Below, piece after piece: positions 1 through 9,024 of a DNA stretch of 64,000 bases (position 1 is the first letter of the stretch; the number at the start of each line of letters is the position of its first letter). The stretch is from the NCBI RefSeq assembly GCF_001513955.1, contig NZ_KQ948145.1, positions 710,212-774,211 of the forward strand. The letters run 5' to 3'. The notes under the pieces were generated by a model. The model did no database searches. It saw only the letters and a program-made list of their open reading frames with translations, and had not been told where the DNA came from. Position numbers and translations under genes: made by a program. Source of the DNA: Streptomyces pseudovenezuelae. GTDB lineage: Bacteria; Actinomycetota; Actinomycetes; Streptomycetales; Streptomycetaceae.

Positions 1-233
1 AGTACCGGCACCAGGCTGGGTCAAACGGTTGCGGAGGCCGCGCCCATCCAGCACGATGCCTGGAAAGCCCCCAAGTCCCTCCGCAGACAACCGCATTCGT
101 GGTGCGTGACCGTACTGCCAGAGGTCCAGACCAACTGGGCATTCAGGTGGCACGGACACGGAGAGCAAGCGGCGCAACCCCCCGGCGCCGCTCCCAGGCA
201 CCGGCGCTGCCCTGACGTCGGTGCTGACGAAAG
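1..233. other. Window-edge segment without a supportable gene
   Basis: The + strand frame beginning at base 1 stays open to about base 405, but its product is basic, low in complexity and resembles no family I know, and the frame runs on through the downstream hairpin and into the antisense gene. It could be the 3' end of a gene starting outside the window. I see nothing else here. Confidence 0.3.
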
Positions 234-266
234 AAGGGCCCCGTGGCTCCGCCCCACGGGGCCCTT
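234..266 (-). terminator. Hairpin terminator of the membrane-protein gene
   Basis: A perfect 13-bp stem (AAGGGCCCCGTGG paired with CCACGGGGCCCTT) around a 7-base loop lies 20 bases after the stop of the minus-strand gene. Read on that strand it is followed by a short CTTTCG tract. Streptomyces terminators often lack a long U run, so the hairpin itself is the evidence. Confidence 0.75.
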
Positions 267-286
267 CGCACGTCCGGATCCCGGAG

Positions 287-1393
287 TCAGACGCGGGAGA
301 CCGTTCCGCAGCTCTTGTCGCGGTCCGCGTCGAGGGGCTTGCTGCGGTCGTACGGGTCCGAGGTCGGTCCGGTGGGGTCGGGTCCCGTGGGTCCGGACGA
401 GCTGAACGACGGGTGCAGGAAGCCGTCGTACCTCTCGCAGGCCGAGTTGTTGATGTCCTGGTCCCAGTTCACGACGGTGAGCTTGCCCGGGGTGACCTGG
501 TACTTGGCCGGGTCGGAGATCTCGACGTCGAGGATCCGGCGGATGATGGTGCGGGTGACCTCGGTGGAGCCGTTGGTCTGCACGACCGGGTAGACGAAGG
601 TGTAGTCCGCGTGCACGGCGACGGAGGCGTGCTCGCCGGCCTTGAAGGTCATACGGCCCCGGGTCTTCACCACGTCACCGACCGGCCGGACCTCCTCGGG
701 ATCGAAGCGGCTGAACATCCACAGCGGGTCGTGCTTCTCGTCCGGCTTGCGCAGGCCGGTCTCCAGGAGTCCGCGGACGTCCTTCTGCAGCGGGTCCAGC
801 ACATCGAGCGCCGCCCCGGGCCGTTCGCCGCGCAGGGTCGCCGGATCGAGGTTGGACTCGACGAGCAGCTTCTTGGTCAGCTCCAGCACCTGTTCGACCT
901 TCGCCGCGGACCGGCCGCCGACGGCCTTCGCCTTCGGTACGGCGATCCCGGCGGCCCCGTCGGCCCAGAGCTTGGCGGGCGACCCGGCGAACGGGTCGTC
1001 CAGGGTGGGGATCCGGGAGGGCTCGGCGGAGGGCGCGGCGGTCGGCGCCGCCGTCTCCTGCGGCAGCGGGGTCGACGCGGCCTCGGAGGAGGTCTCCCCG
1101 CCGAACGGGTCGCCCGGCACCAGCGAAGGCTTCACCGCCACGACGGCCGCCACGACCGCGGCGGCGACGGCGAGGACGCTCCACAGGCCCCGCCGGCTCT
1201 TCTTCTGCTGCCGGGCCGGCCCGGTGCGCCAGCCCTCCGGCAGTTCGCCGCGCGCTTCCTGGCGCCGCAGTCGCTCCGTCACCTCACGGGCCCGTGCGGA
1301 GGGTTCCTTGGGGGCGGAGTCTCGGATGTCCCGTTCGGTGTCACGGGCGAACTGCTCCCAGACGTCGTCGGGAATCTTGGGGTCTTCTGACAC
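287..1393 (-). CDS. Hypothetical single-span membrane protein
   Basis: A 368-residue protein of unknown function. An acidic cytoplasmic start (SEDPKIPDDVWEQF) and a basic stretch precede one hydrophobic segment (GLWSVLAVAAAVVAAVVAV, about residues 66-84). A Pro/Ser/Thr-rich linker and a roughly 240-residue presumably external domain follow, ending in a Pro/Gly-rich tail. I see no enzyme motif. The GTG start at 1393 is chosen because the acidic segment looks like a natural N terminus; the frame stays open to an ATG at 1489. It is divergent from the sortase-substrate gene and shares its upstream region. An envelope role is only inferred from topology. Confidence 0.7.
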   Translation of the reverse strand: MSEDPKIPDDVWEQFARDTERDIRDSAPKEPSARAREVTERLRRQEARGELPEGWRTGPARQQKKSRRGLWSVLAVAAAVVAAVVAVKPSLVPGDPFGGETSSEAASTPLPQETAAPTAAPSAEPSRIPTLDDPFAGSPAKLWADGAAGIAVPKAKAVGGRSAAKVEQVLELTKKLLVESNLDPATLRGERPGAALDVLDPLQKDVRGLLETGLRKPDEKHDPLWMFSRFDPEEVRPVGDVVKTRGRMTFKAGEHASVAVHADYTFVYPVVQTNGSTEVTRTIIRRILDVEISDPAKYQVTPGKLTVVNWDQDINNSACERYDGFLHPSFSSSGPTGPDPTGPTSDPYDRSKPLDADRDKSCGTVSRV

Positions 1394-1607
1394 GTGGGTC
1401 AGTTCTAGGGCCTTGGAAAGCGTGTTCACAAGAAGAACCCGTGTGTGACTCAGCCCACATAAGTTTTCTGTGAACGCTCGCACAACCATTCACACCCGTC
1501 GTGGATCAAACCTCACGAACCACGGGCCCCACCCGCGCCCCACACGCGGAGGCCTCTCCCTGACGCGTGCTGCGGGTGACGCAGTACACCTGACTTCCGA
1601 GGTCTTC
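1394..1607. promoter_or_regulatory. Shared divergent promoter region
   Basis: This gap separates the membrane-protein gene from the LAETG surface-protein gene, so both promoters should lie here. It is less GC-rich than its surroundings and holds an inverted repeat, GTTCACA (1424-1430) and TGTGAAC (1469-1475). I cannot assign -35 and -10 boxes with confidence. Confidence 0.35.
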
Positions 1608-2636
1608 ATGAAGCTTCGTCGTGCACTGGCCGCCGCGGCCGCGACCGCCGCGATAGCGCCGCTGGCCCTGTTCGCCGCGCCGAGCGCCTTCGCGGAAGAG
1701 TCGCCCACGCCGACCGCGGCCGAGAGCACGCCCGCCGGCGAGAACACCCCGGCGGACCCCGCGAGCACCCCGGCGGACGCGGAGACCACCCCGGCCGCAC
1801 CCGAGACCACGCCTGCCACGGGTGAGAGCTCCCCCGCCGGCGAGTCCAGCTCCACCCCCTCCGGCACCCCCTCGACGAGCCCGTCCGGCTCCGCGAGCGC
1901 CAGTGCCAGCCCCTCCCCGAGCGCGAGCGACGAGCCCGTCGACGAGTGCGAGGTCGACGAGGACGACGGCCCGGTCCTCAACAACAGCGACGTGCTGCAC
2001 AGCTCGCTGACCGGTCTGCCCGAGAGCATCGTGGCGGGCAGCGGCTGGACGAACTTCAAGTTCAACGTCAGCAACTCCGGCGACGAGACGATCAAGGACA
2101 TTCAGCCCATCGTCGGTGTCGCAGCGGTCGACTGGGACTTCGACAACGACTACAACGACCTGGTCACCGTGCAGGTGAAGCACGGCGGCACCTGGGTCGA
2201 CGTGGCCACGCAGTTCGACGAGGGCGGCTCGTTCAACGCCTTCTCCCTCGACGGCGGCGACTCCGTCAGCTACCAGCTGCGGGTGAAGGTCGACCGTGCG
2301 GTCCCGAGCGCGATCGGCATCGCCATCGGTCTCGCCGAGTACCAGGACGACAAGGGCTGCTGGATCGCCGACGACGAGAACGCCGGCATCTACTACTTCG
2401 AGGTCCTGCCGGCCGGCTCCGACCCGGGCAAGCCGAACGACGCCAAGCCGCAGACCGGCGGCAAGAGCCCCATCTCCGACGTCAACGGCGTCGACGTGGA
2501 CGGCCAGCTCGCCGAGACCGGTTCGAGCTCGGCCCTGCCGGTCCTCGGCCTCGTCGGCGGCTTCGCCGTCGTCGCCGGTACCGGTGTGGTCTTCGCGGTG
2601 AAGCGGCGCAAGGGTGCGGCCGGCGCCCACGCCTGA
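1608..2636 (+). CDS. Sortase-anchored surface protein (LAETG)
   Basis: A 342-residue secreted protein predicted to be linked to peptidoglycan by a class E sortase. A signal peptide (MKLRRALAAAAATAAIAPLAL, cleavage near AFA|EES) leads into about 85 residues of Thr/Pro/Ala/Glu and Ser/Pro repeats, then a compact domain (about 115-270) rich in Asp and Gly with two cysteines. The C terminus is a textbook sorting signal: LAETG at 301-305, a hydrophobic span and the basic tail KRRKG. LAxTG is the motif preferred by streptomycete class E sortases. The ATG at 1608 has GAGG seven to ten bases upstream. The repeat section probably serves as a wall-spanning stalk. Ligand unknown. Confidence 0.88.
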   Translation: MKLRRALAAAAATAAIAPLALFAAPSAFAEESPTPTAAESTPAGENTPADPASTPADAETTPAAPETTPATGESSPAGESSSTPSGTPSTSPSGSASASASPSPSASDEPVDECEVDEDDGPVLNNSDVLHSSLTGLPESIVAGSGWTNFKFNVSNSGDETIKDIQPIVGVAAVDWDFDNDYNDLVTVQVKHGGTWVDVATQFDEGGSFNAFSLDGGDSVSYQLRVKVDRAVPSAIGIAIGLAEYQDDKGCWIADDENAGIYYFEVLPAGSDPGKPNDAKPQTGGKSPISDVNGVDVDGQLAETGSSSALPVLGLVGGFAVVAGTGVVFAVKRRKGAAGAHA

Positions 2637-2673
2637 GTCGTAGCGCGGTAGCCACGGCTTGACGCAAGAAAAG

Positions 2674-2709
2674 GAAGGACCCGCACTCGGAGGGGGGTGC
2701 GGGTCCTTC
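2674..2709. terminator. Bidirectional terminator hairpin
   Basis: A 13-bp stem (GAAGGACCCGCAC paired with GTGCGGGTCCTTC) with a 10-base loop sits between the convergent ends of the LAETG gene (2636) and the GMC oxidoreductase gene (2741). The + strand exit side reads TCTTTGCCCTTC, pyrimidine-rich. Confidence 0.8.
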
Positions 2710-2740
2710 TCTTTGCCCTTCTTTCTGTCCTGCCCCGGCG

Positions 2741-4522
2741 CTACGACTTCTTCGGCACGGCCGGCATCCCCAGGAACGGCAGCTTCAGCGCGCCGAAGGC
2801 CTCCGCCGGGACCGCGGGTGCCTTGGGCTCGACGGCGCCGAGCCGGACGTACGCCTCGCCCTGCGCCGGACGCGGGTCCTGCTCGCCCTTGTTGGGCCAG
2901 TACGACATCGCCCGCTCGGCCTGCGCGGTGATCGTCAGCGAGGGGTTCACACCGAGGTTGGCGGAGACCGCGGCGCCGTCCACGACCGAGATCCCGGGGT
3001 GGCCGTAGAGCCGGTGGTACGGGTCGATGACGCCCGTCTCGCGGGAGGAGCCGATGGGGCAGCCACCGAGGAAGTGCGCGGTGAGCGGGGTGCCCATCAG
3101 CTCCCCGACGTTCGAGCCGGCGAAGCCGTTGATGTCGGCGGCGATCACGGAGGCGCTCTGCGAAGCCGCCTTGATCTGCTTGGGGTTGGGAGCGCCGTGC
3201 CCCTGCCGCGCGGTGAGCAGGCCCTTGCCGACGCCGTCCGGTTTCAGGTACGTCGTCAGGGAGTTGTCCAGCGACTGCATGACCAGTCCGATGATGGTCC
3301 GCTCCGACCAGCGGCGGTTGGAGAGGGACCGCAGCACGAGCAGCGGGTGCTTCGCCGCGTTCGCCAGCCAGGCCATCACCCTCGACGAGCCCTCGGCGTA
3401 CGGCACTTGGAGGATCGACAGACCGCCCATCGAGTTGGAGCCCTTGCCGTAGCGAACCGGCTCGATGTGGGTGTTCTCGTCCGGGTGGATGGACGAGGTG
3501 ATGGCGACGCCCTGGGTGAAGTCGACCTTCGGCGCGCCGGTCGCCTTGCGATAGCGGCGGTTGTCGGTCTGGGCGCCGACCAGGGCCTCGGAGTTGGTGC
3601 GGGTCAGCTCGCCCAACCGGTCGGAGACGTACGGCAGTTGACCGCCCGCCTTCATCCGGTGCAGGAGGGTCTGGGTGCCGTAGGTGCCGGCGGCGATGAC
3701 GACCTGGCGGGCCTTGAAGGTGCGGCCCGCGGACGACTTGCGGCGGTCGTCGGTCGGGAGGGTCGCGACCGCGTAGCCGCCCTGCGAGTCGTCCGTGACC
3801 GAGACCACCGTGGTCATGGGGTGCACGACCGCGCCCGCCTTCTCGGCGAGGTGGAGGTAGTTCTCGTTCAGGGTGTTCTTGGCGCCGTGCCGGCAGCCGG
3901 TCATGCACTCGCCGCACTCGATGCAGGCCTTGCGGGCGGGGCCCGCGCCACCGAAGTAGGGGTCGTCGACCTGCTCGCCGGGGGCGGCTTTCCGCTTGCC
4001 CTCCGCGTCCTCGCCGTCGCCGAAGAACACACCGACCGGGGCCATGTGGAAGGTGTCGCCGACACCCATCCGCTCCGCGGCCGCCTTCAGATGGACGTCG
4101 GAGGGGGTCATCGTCGGGTTGAGCCGCACGCCCAGCATGCGCCGCGCCTGGTCGTAGTACGGCTTCAGCTCCTCCTGCCAGTCCGTGATGTCACGCCACT
4201 GCGGGTCCTCGAAGAAGGGCTTCGGGGGGACGTAGAGGGTGTTGGCGTAATTGAGGGAGCCGCCGCCGACGCCCGCCCCCGCGAGGACCATGACGTTGCC
4301 CAGCAGATGGATGCGCTGGATGCCGAACATGCCGAGCTTCGGTGCCCAGAGGTAGTTCTTCAGGTCCCAGGAGTTCTTGGGGAGCGTCTCGCGGGTGAAG
4401 CGGCGGCCGGCTTCCAGGACACCTACGCGGTAGCCCTTCTCGGTGAGGCGAAGGGCGGTGACGCTGCCGCCGAAGCCGGAGCCGACGACGATGACGTCGT
4501 AGTCGTAGGTGTCCTGTGGCAC
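2741..4522 (-). CDS. choD: ChoD-type GMC family oxidoreductase
   Basis: A 593-residue FAD-dependent oxidoreductase. The dinucleotide-binding glycine motif VVGSGFGGS lies at about residues 12-20, the GMC signature AGAGVGGGSLNYANT follows, and the C-terminal end has PLTAHFLGG and NPSLTITAQAERA. It closely resembles mycobacterial ChoD (Rv3409c), annotated as a cholesterol oxidase although the physiological substrate is doubtful. A cysteine cluster, CIECGECMTGC, near residue 205 looks like a ferredoxin-type iron-sulfur ligand set and is shared with ChoD. The GTG start at 4522 is supported by GAGGAG. The stop of gabD2 is 41 bases upstream, so the two are probably co-transcribed. The steroid or alcohol substrate is unproven. 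Confidence 0.85.
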   Translation of the reverse strand: MPQDTYDYDVIVVGSGFGGSVTALRLTEKGYRVGVLEAGRRFTRETLPKNSWDLKNYLWAPKLGMFGIQRIHLLGNVMVLAGAGVGGGSLNYANTLYVPPKPFFEDPQWRDITDWQEELKPYYDQARRMLGVRLNPTMTPSDVHLKAAAERMGVGDTFHMAPVGVFFGDGEDAEGKRKAAPGEQVDDPYFGGAGPARKACIECGECMTGCRHGAKNTLNENYLHLAEKAGAVVHPMTTVVSVTDDSQGGYAVATLPTDDRRKSSAGRTFKARQVVIAAGTYGTQTLLHRMKAGGQLPYVSDRLGELTRTNSEALVGAQTDNRRYRKATGAPKVDFTQGVAITSSIHPDENTHIEPVRYGKGSNSMGGLSILQVPYAEGSSRVMAWLANAAKHPLLVLRSLSNRRWSERTIIGLVMQSLDNSLTTYLKPDGVGKGLLTARQGHGAPNPKQIKAASQSASVIAADINGFAGSNVGELMGTPLTAHFLGGCPIGSSRETGVIDPYHRLYGHPGISVVDGAAVSANLGVNPSLTITAQAERAMSYWPNKGEQDPRPAQGEAYVRLGAVEPKAPAVPAEAFGALKLPFLGMPAVPKKS

Positions 4523-4563
4523 GTGCTCTCCTCGTCGAGAACGTCGTCTGGAACTTGGGGTCT

Positions 4564-6177
4564 CTACTTGAAACGGAACGCCTTCATCAGCCGCAGGCTC
4601 CGGCTCATGAACTGCGCGTACTTCTCGTCGTCCATGCCCAGCGAGGGCCCCATCGGAAGCAGGCGCTGCTGGGCGACCGTCTGGGCCTCGGTGTACTTGA
4701 GGATGCCCTCGGAGCCGTGCCGGCGGCCGAGGCCGGAGTCCTTCATGCCGCCCATCGGGGACTGGACGCTGCCGTAGGCGGAGGCGTACCCCTCGTTGAC
4801 GTTGACCGTGCCGGCCCGCACCCGGGAGGCGATCTTGCGGCCCCGCTTGCCGTCCTTCGTCCACACCGACGAATTCAGGCCGTACGGCGTGGAGTTGGCG
4901 AGCGCGACGGCCTCGTCCTCGGTCTTGAAGCGGTAGATCGAGACGACCGGGCCGAAGGTCTCCTCGGCGCACACCGCCATGGGCTCGGTGACCCCGTCGA
5001 GGATCGTCGGCTCGAAGAAGTACGGGCCGATGTCCGGGCGGGCGACGCCACCGGCGACCAGCCTGGCGCCCTTCTCGACGGCCTCCTCGACATGCCGGGT
5101 GACGGTCTCCAGCTGCCGCTCCCCCACCAGCGAGCCCATGTCGGCACCGTAGGCGAGGGACTTGCCGAGCCGCATGGCCTTCGTACGGGCCGCGAACCGC
5201 TCCAGGAACGCGTCCGCGATCGACTCGTGGACGTACAACCGCTCGATGGAGATGCAGAGTTGGCCGGCGGAGGAGAAGCAGGCGCGGACGGCTCCGGCGG
5301 CGGCCTTCTCGATGTCGGCGTCCTCCAGGACCAGCATGGCGTTCTTGCCGCCGAGTTCGAGGGAGACGCCGACCAGACGCGCGGCGGCGCCCTGGGCGAC
5401 CTCGCGGCCGGTGCGGGTGGAGCCGGTGAAGGAGACGTAGTCGGCGTGCCGGACGACCTCGGGGCCGACGACCGGGCCGTCGCCGAGGACGACCTGGAAC
5501 ACCTCGGCGGGAAGGCCCGCCTCGACGAGCAGGTCCCGGGCCCACAGGGCGGTCAGGCAGGTCTCGGTGTCCGGCTTCATGACGACGGCGTTGCCCGCGA
5601 CGAAGGCGGGCAGCGCGTCGCCGACGGACAGTTCGAGCGGGTAGTTCCAGGGGGCGATCTGGCCGACGACACCGCGCGGGTGACGCAGTTCGGTGACCTT
5701 GGTGAGGGTGGGCACGGCGCCGGTGTGCCGCTTCGGCCGCAGATAGGCGGGCGCCTTGCGGCCGTAGTGCCGGGCCGCCACGGCGACCGCCTGCACCTCC
5801 TCGTGGGCGTGCAGCCGGGCCTTGCCGGTCTCCAGCTGGATGAGGTCGAGGACCTCCGCCTGACGCTCCAGGATCAGGTCGTGGAAGCGGAGCAGGACGG
5901 CCGCGCGCTGCCGTACGGGGGTCTGCTCCCACACCGCCTGTGCCGTGCGGGCCGCCGCGAAGGCCTTCTCCACGTCCTCGGGGGTGGACTCGGGCAGGTC
6001 GGCCAGCTTCTCGCCGGTGAACGGCGTGTGGTTGGCGGTACGGCCGGACCCGGTCACCCCCTTGGTGAGCTGGGCGACCAGCTCCGGGGTGACCACGTCG
6101 GCCGCGGTACGGGCGCCCTCCGGGGCGGGGGCGAGGGGGTTCGTGCCGGTCTTGGCCGGGGCCTGCGCGTCCGTCAT
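4564..6177 (-). CDS. gabD2: Succinic semialdehyde dehydrogenase (GabD2-like)
   Basis: A 537-residue aldehyde dehydrogenase expected to oxidise succinic semialdehyde to succinate with NAD(P). The cofactor segment IAPWNYPLELS, glycine motif FTGSTRTG, catalytic glutamate in LELGGKN and catalytic cysteine in FSSAGQLC are all present; PMGGMKDSGLGRRHG closes the fold. ACFSSAGQLCISIERLYV matches the GabD2 branch of mycobacteria. About 60 residues precede the core, slightly long for the family. It is likely the first gene of a two-gene operon with the GMC oxidoreductase. An aldehyde from that partner is a possible alternative substrate; this is inference from linkage. Confidence 0.85.
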   Translation of the reverse strand: MTDAQAPAKTGTNPLAPAPEGARTAADVVTPELVAQLTKGVTGSGRTANHTPFTGEKLADLPESTPEDVEKAFAAARTAQAVWEQTPVRQRAAVLLRFHDLILERQAEVLDLIQLETGKARLHAHEEVQAVAVAARHYGRKAPAYLRPKRHTGAVPTLTKVTELRHPRGVVGQIAPWNYPLELSVGDALPAFVAGNAVVMKPDTETCLTALWARDLLVEAGLPAEVFQVVLGDGPVVGPEVVRHADYVSFTGSTRTGREVAQGAAARLVGVSLELGGKNAMLVLEDADIEKAAAGAVRACFSSAGQLCISIERLYVHESIADAFLERFAARTKAMRLGKSLAYGADMGSLVGERQLETVTRHVEEAVEKGARLVAGGVARPDIGPYFFEPTILDGVTEPMAVCAEETFGPVVSIYRFKTEDEAVALANSTPYGLNSSVWTKDGKRGRKIASRVRAGTVNVNEGYASAYGSVQSPMGGMKDSGLGRRHGSEGILKYTEAQTVAQQRLLPMGPSLGMDDEKYAQFMSRSLRLMKAFRFK

Positions 6178-6314
6178 GAGCCGCAGGGTATTCCGGACGG
6201 GGCACTTTGGGTACCCGTCGGTAACAGGCGTTCACCGAGTACGCACACCCTGCCAGTGATAGCTGGCGATGAATGTGCTGATCAGGGGGTTGGGTGGCGG
6301 ATGATCAGCGCCGG

Positions 6315-7247
6315 TCAGCCCCGCTCCGGTTTTTTCTGGAGGAGGAGGTTGAAGGCGGAGAGAGCGGTGAGGCGCCGGGGTTCCTCGACCGCGGGGGCGG
6401 ATACGAGGGCCTCCGAAGCCGGGGGTGAGACGGCTGTCCGTACGGTCCGAGGCGGGGCGGGCGTCTCCGCGGCCCACGCCGGCGGACTCGTCCCGGCGAC
6501 CTCGGCCAGCACCTCGGCGGCCTCCTCCGCGGTCGGCCGGTCCTCCGGCTCGGGGGCGCGGAGCCGCTCCAGAAGCGAACCGAGGGGACCGGCATCCGCT
6601 CGGTCCGCCACGGCCGAGCTCAGCAGCGCACCGAGCGACCACAGGTCGGAGGCGGGCCCCGCGACCCGCCCCGAGCCGTACTCCGGGGCGACGAAACCGG
6701 CGGCGTCCTCCTGGGCGTCGCCCCATCCGGAGGCGCCGATGCCGAAGTCGGTCACGACGACCCGTTCGCCGCCGGCACCGAGAAGGACGTTGGACGGCTT
6801 CAGATCGCGGTGGACGATGCCGACACGGTGGGCGGCCTGGAGCGCGCCGAGGACGGCGAGCCCGATCCGGGCGGTCTCGGCGTCGGCCAGCGGCCCGCGC
6901 CCGGCGAGTGCGGCCTCCAGCGACTCACCCTCGACCAACTCCATGACGATCCAGGGCAGTTCACCGTCGAGGAGTACGTCGTGAATCGTCACGGCCGCCG
7001 GATGGTCCACCTGGGCGGCGGCCCGGGCCTCGTGCGGCAGCCGCCGCATGGCCCGCCGCCGCTCCTCGTCCTGCGGATCCCCGGTCAGACGGGGCTCCTT
7101 GACGGCGACGTACCGCTCTTCCCGCTCGCCCTGCTCATCGCGAGCCCGCCACACCGTGCCGTTCGGCCCGGTGCCGATCCGCTCGACGAGCCGGTAACGC
7201 CCACCGATCAGACGTCCGTCGGGCGGGTGTTCGCCGTCTTCACTCAT
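6315..7247 (-). CDS. Short soluble Ser/Thr protein kinase
   Basis: A 310-residue PknB-type kinase and the last gene of the six-gene array. Invariant residues are present: ATP lysine K50 in VAVK, HRDLKPSN with D148, and DFG at D167. The glycine loop is GTGPNGTVW rather than GxGGMGxVW, and the activation segment is short (AAGFVAPEYGSG in place of GSPxYxAPER). The kinase lobe ends near 250, followed by 60 Pro/Ala-rich residues without a membrane span, so unlike its five neighbours it should be cytosolic and lack a sensor domain. Probably catalytically competent, but the C-lobe is compressed. Confidence 0.88.
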   Translation of the reverse strand: MSEDGEHPPDGRLIGGRYRLVERIGTGPNGTVWRARDEQGEREERYVAVKEPRLTGDPQDEERRRAMRRLPHEARAAAQVDHPAAVTIHDVLLDGELPWIVMELVEGESLEAALAGRGPLADAETARIGLAVLGALQAAHRVGIVHRDLKPSNVLLGAGGERVVVTDFGIGASGWGDAQEDAAGFVAPEYGSGRVAGPASDLWSLGALLSSAVADRADAGPLGSLLERLRAPEPEDRPTAEEAAEVLAEVAGTSPPAWAAETPAPPRTVRTAVSPPASEALVSAPAVEEPRRLTALSAFNLLLQKKPERG

Positions 7248-7377
7248 GGCACATGAGTACCGTGCGCGTCATGCCCTTGTCTAAGCGGCGGGCTCAGAGA
7301 CCTGAAGCGGGCCGGTGCAGCCGGATCAGGGGGCCGGCGGGCCGCAGTCGTGGGCCGGGCCCCTGTCAGAGCCGGTG

Positions 7378-8961
7378 TCAGAGCCGGTCCACTCCCAGAT
7401 TCGCGAGGGTGGTCCGCGCCACCTCCCGGCCCCTCCCCGTGAAGTCCCCCTTGCCGGGATAGCTGACGGTGAGCTTGTACATGTCGCCGGTTGTGGTCCG
7501 GTAGTAGAAGATCTGGATCTCGCGCGGGCGGGAGTTCTGGGTGTCCGTGGTGTTGTACGTGACGGTGTTCTTGGCCGCCTTCCGGCCCTCGTACGTCTTC
7601 TCCTCGGGCCGGGTCTTCGCGGTGTCCGGCATGCCGAGGTCGTAGTCGCCGCTCTCCTTGAACGTGCTGTCGTCGTCGTACATCTCGGCCGCCGCGGAGC
7701 CCGCGATGTTGTTCGCGGTGTCCTCGGCCTTCCGCTCCAGCCGCAGGCCGATCCAGATGCTGCCGCTGTAGTCGGAGTACGTGATCCAGTGGGTCTTGTC
7801 CGTCTTCCGGTCGGGCGTGGTGGGCTGGTAGTCCGCCGGCACCGCCAGCGTCGCGGCCACGTCCTTGGTGTGCTTCTTGGTCCAGCCGTCCGGCAGCGGC
7901 CCGGCGAAGGGGTCGGCGATGACCAGGTACGCCGCCAGCGCGGCCGCGACGACCGCCGCGCCGAGCCCGAGCCACGTCTTGCGGCCCGGCCGGAAACCGC
8001 CGCCCGCCGGCACCTCGACGGTCCGCACGATCTGCGTGGGCTCCGGGGCGGGCGGGTTGGCGGTGGCCTCCAGGAGCGCCCTGACCTGGGCGGCGTTGGG
8101 GCGGCGTGCCGGGTCCTTCTGGAGGAGGCCGTTGATGGCGTCGGCGAGCGGGCCGTGCGCCGCGGCGGGCGGGGCGGGCGTGGCGTTGAGGACGGACTGG
8201 AGAGTCGCTGGCGTGTTGCTGCGGCGGAACGGCGAGACGCCCTCCGTCGCCGCGTACAGGACCACGCCGAGGGACCAGAGGTCCGAGGCGGGACCGGGAC
8301 GCTGGCCCAGCACCCGCTCGGGGGCGATGAACTCGGGCGAGCCGACGAAGCCGCCGGTGTCGGTCAGGCTGGTCTCGCCCTCGATCTGGGCAATGCCGAA
8401 GTCCGTGAGGACGACCCGGTCGTGACGACCGAGCAGGACGTTGTCCGGTTTCACATCCCTGTGCAGGATGCCCGCCGCGTGCGCGGCCTCCAGCGCGCCG
8501 AGCACCTCAAGGCCGATTTTCGCCGCTTCCCGCGCCCCGAGGGTGCCCTCCTGCAACGCGTCACCCAGCGAACGGCCCTGGACCAGCTCCATCACGATCC
8601 ACGGCCGGCCGTCCACGACCGCCACGTCGTGCACGTTCACGACCGAGGGGTGATCGAGCCGGGCCGCGGCCCGGGCCTCACGCCGCATCCGCTCGAAGGC
8701 GTTGCCTCGTTCGCGTTCAGGAAGATGGTCCGGGACACGGGGTTCCTTGACGGCCACCTCGCGGTCCACCGTCTCGTCCTTGGCCCGCCACACCGTGCCC
8801 ATCCCGCCGTGCCCGAGCTTGGCGAGCAGCCGGTACCGGCCCGCGATGAGCCGGCCTGTGCCCGACTCCTGCTGAGGGGGCCTGGGAGGTTGCAGAACAT
8901 AACTCGTCGTCTCGTCGGACTCGTGGCCGACTCCCCCGCTGGTGCTCATGGGTTCATCCAT
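7378..8961 (-). CDS. Membrane Ser/Thr protein kinase
   Basis: A 527-residue receptor-like kinase. The glycine loop GHGGMGTVW, K72 in VAVK, HRDVKPDN with D169, DFG at D187 and APERV are intact. A Pro-rich juxtamembrane linker leads to one transmembrane helix (about 329-348, WLGLGAAVVAAALAAYLVI), and about 175 residues lie outside. The ectodomain begins PDGWTKKHTKDVAATLAVPADY and resembles the ectodomains of the four upstream kinases; there are no PASTA repeats. The ATG at 8961 was chosen; a second at 8949 is possible. It lies 63 bases after the next kinase gene, suggesting co-transcription. Substrates unknown. Confidence 0.9.
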   Translation of the reverse strand: MDEPMSTSGGVGHESDETTSYVLQPPRPPQQESGTGRLIAGRYRLLAKLGHGGMGTVWRAKDETVDREVAVKEPRVPDHLPERERGNAFERMRREARAAARLDHPSVVNVHDVAVVDGRPWIVMELVQGRSLGDALQEGTLGAREAAKIGLEVLGALEAAHAAGILHRDVKPDNVLLGRHDRVVLTDFGIAQIEGETSLTDTGGFVGSPEFIAPERVLGQRPGPASDLWSLGVVLYAATEGVSPFRRSNTPATLQSVLNATPAPPAAAHGPLADAINGLLQKDPARRPNAAQVRALLEATANPPAPEPTQIVRTVEVPAGGGFRPGRKTWLGLGAAVVAAALAAYLVIADPFAGPLPDGWTKKHTKDVAATLAVPADYQPTTPDRKTDKTHWITYSDYSGSIWIGLRLERKAEDTANNIAGSAAAEMYDDDSTFKESGDYDLGMPDTAKTRPEEKTYEGRKAAKNTVTYNTTDTQNSRPREIQIFYYRTTTGDMYKLTVSYPGKGDFTGRGREVARTTLANLGVDRL

Positions 8962-9024
8962 ATCGCGCCAGACACGCAGGCAGCCAGAGGTGATGCATTC
9001 CGGTCACACACCCGTGACGTATCT

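Noticed and set aside
4523..6235. Apparent N-terminal extension of the GMC oxidoreductase through gabD2
   Set aside because: The frame is open but translates gabD2 in the wrong frame to an Arg/Gly/Pro-rich sequence. GAGGAG before GTG 4522 and the match to ChoD fix the true start.
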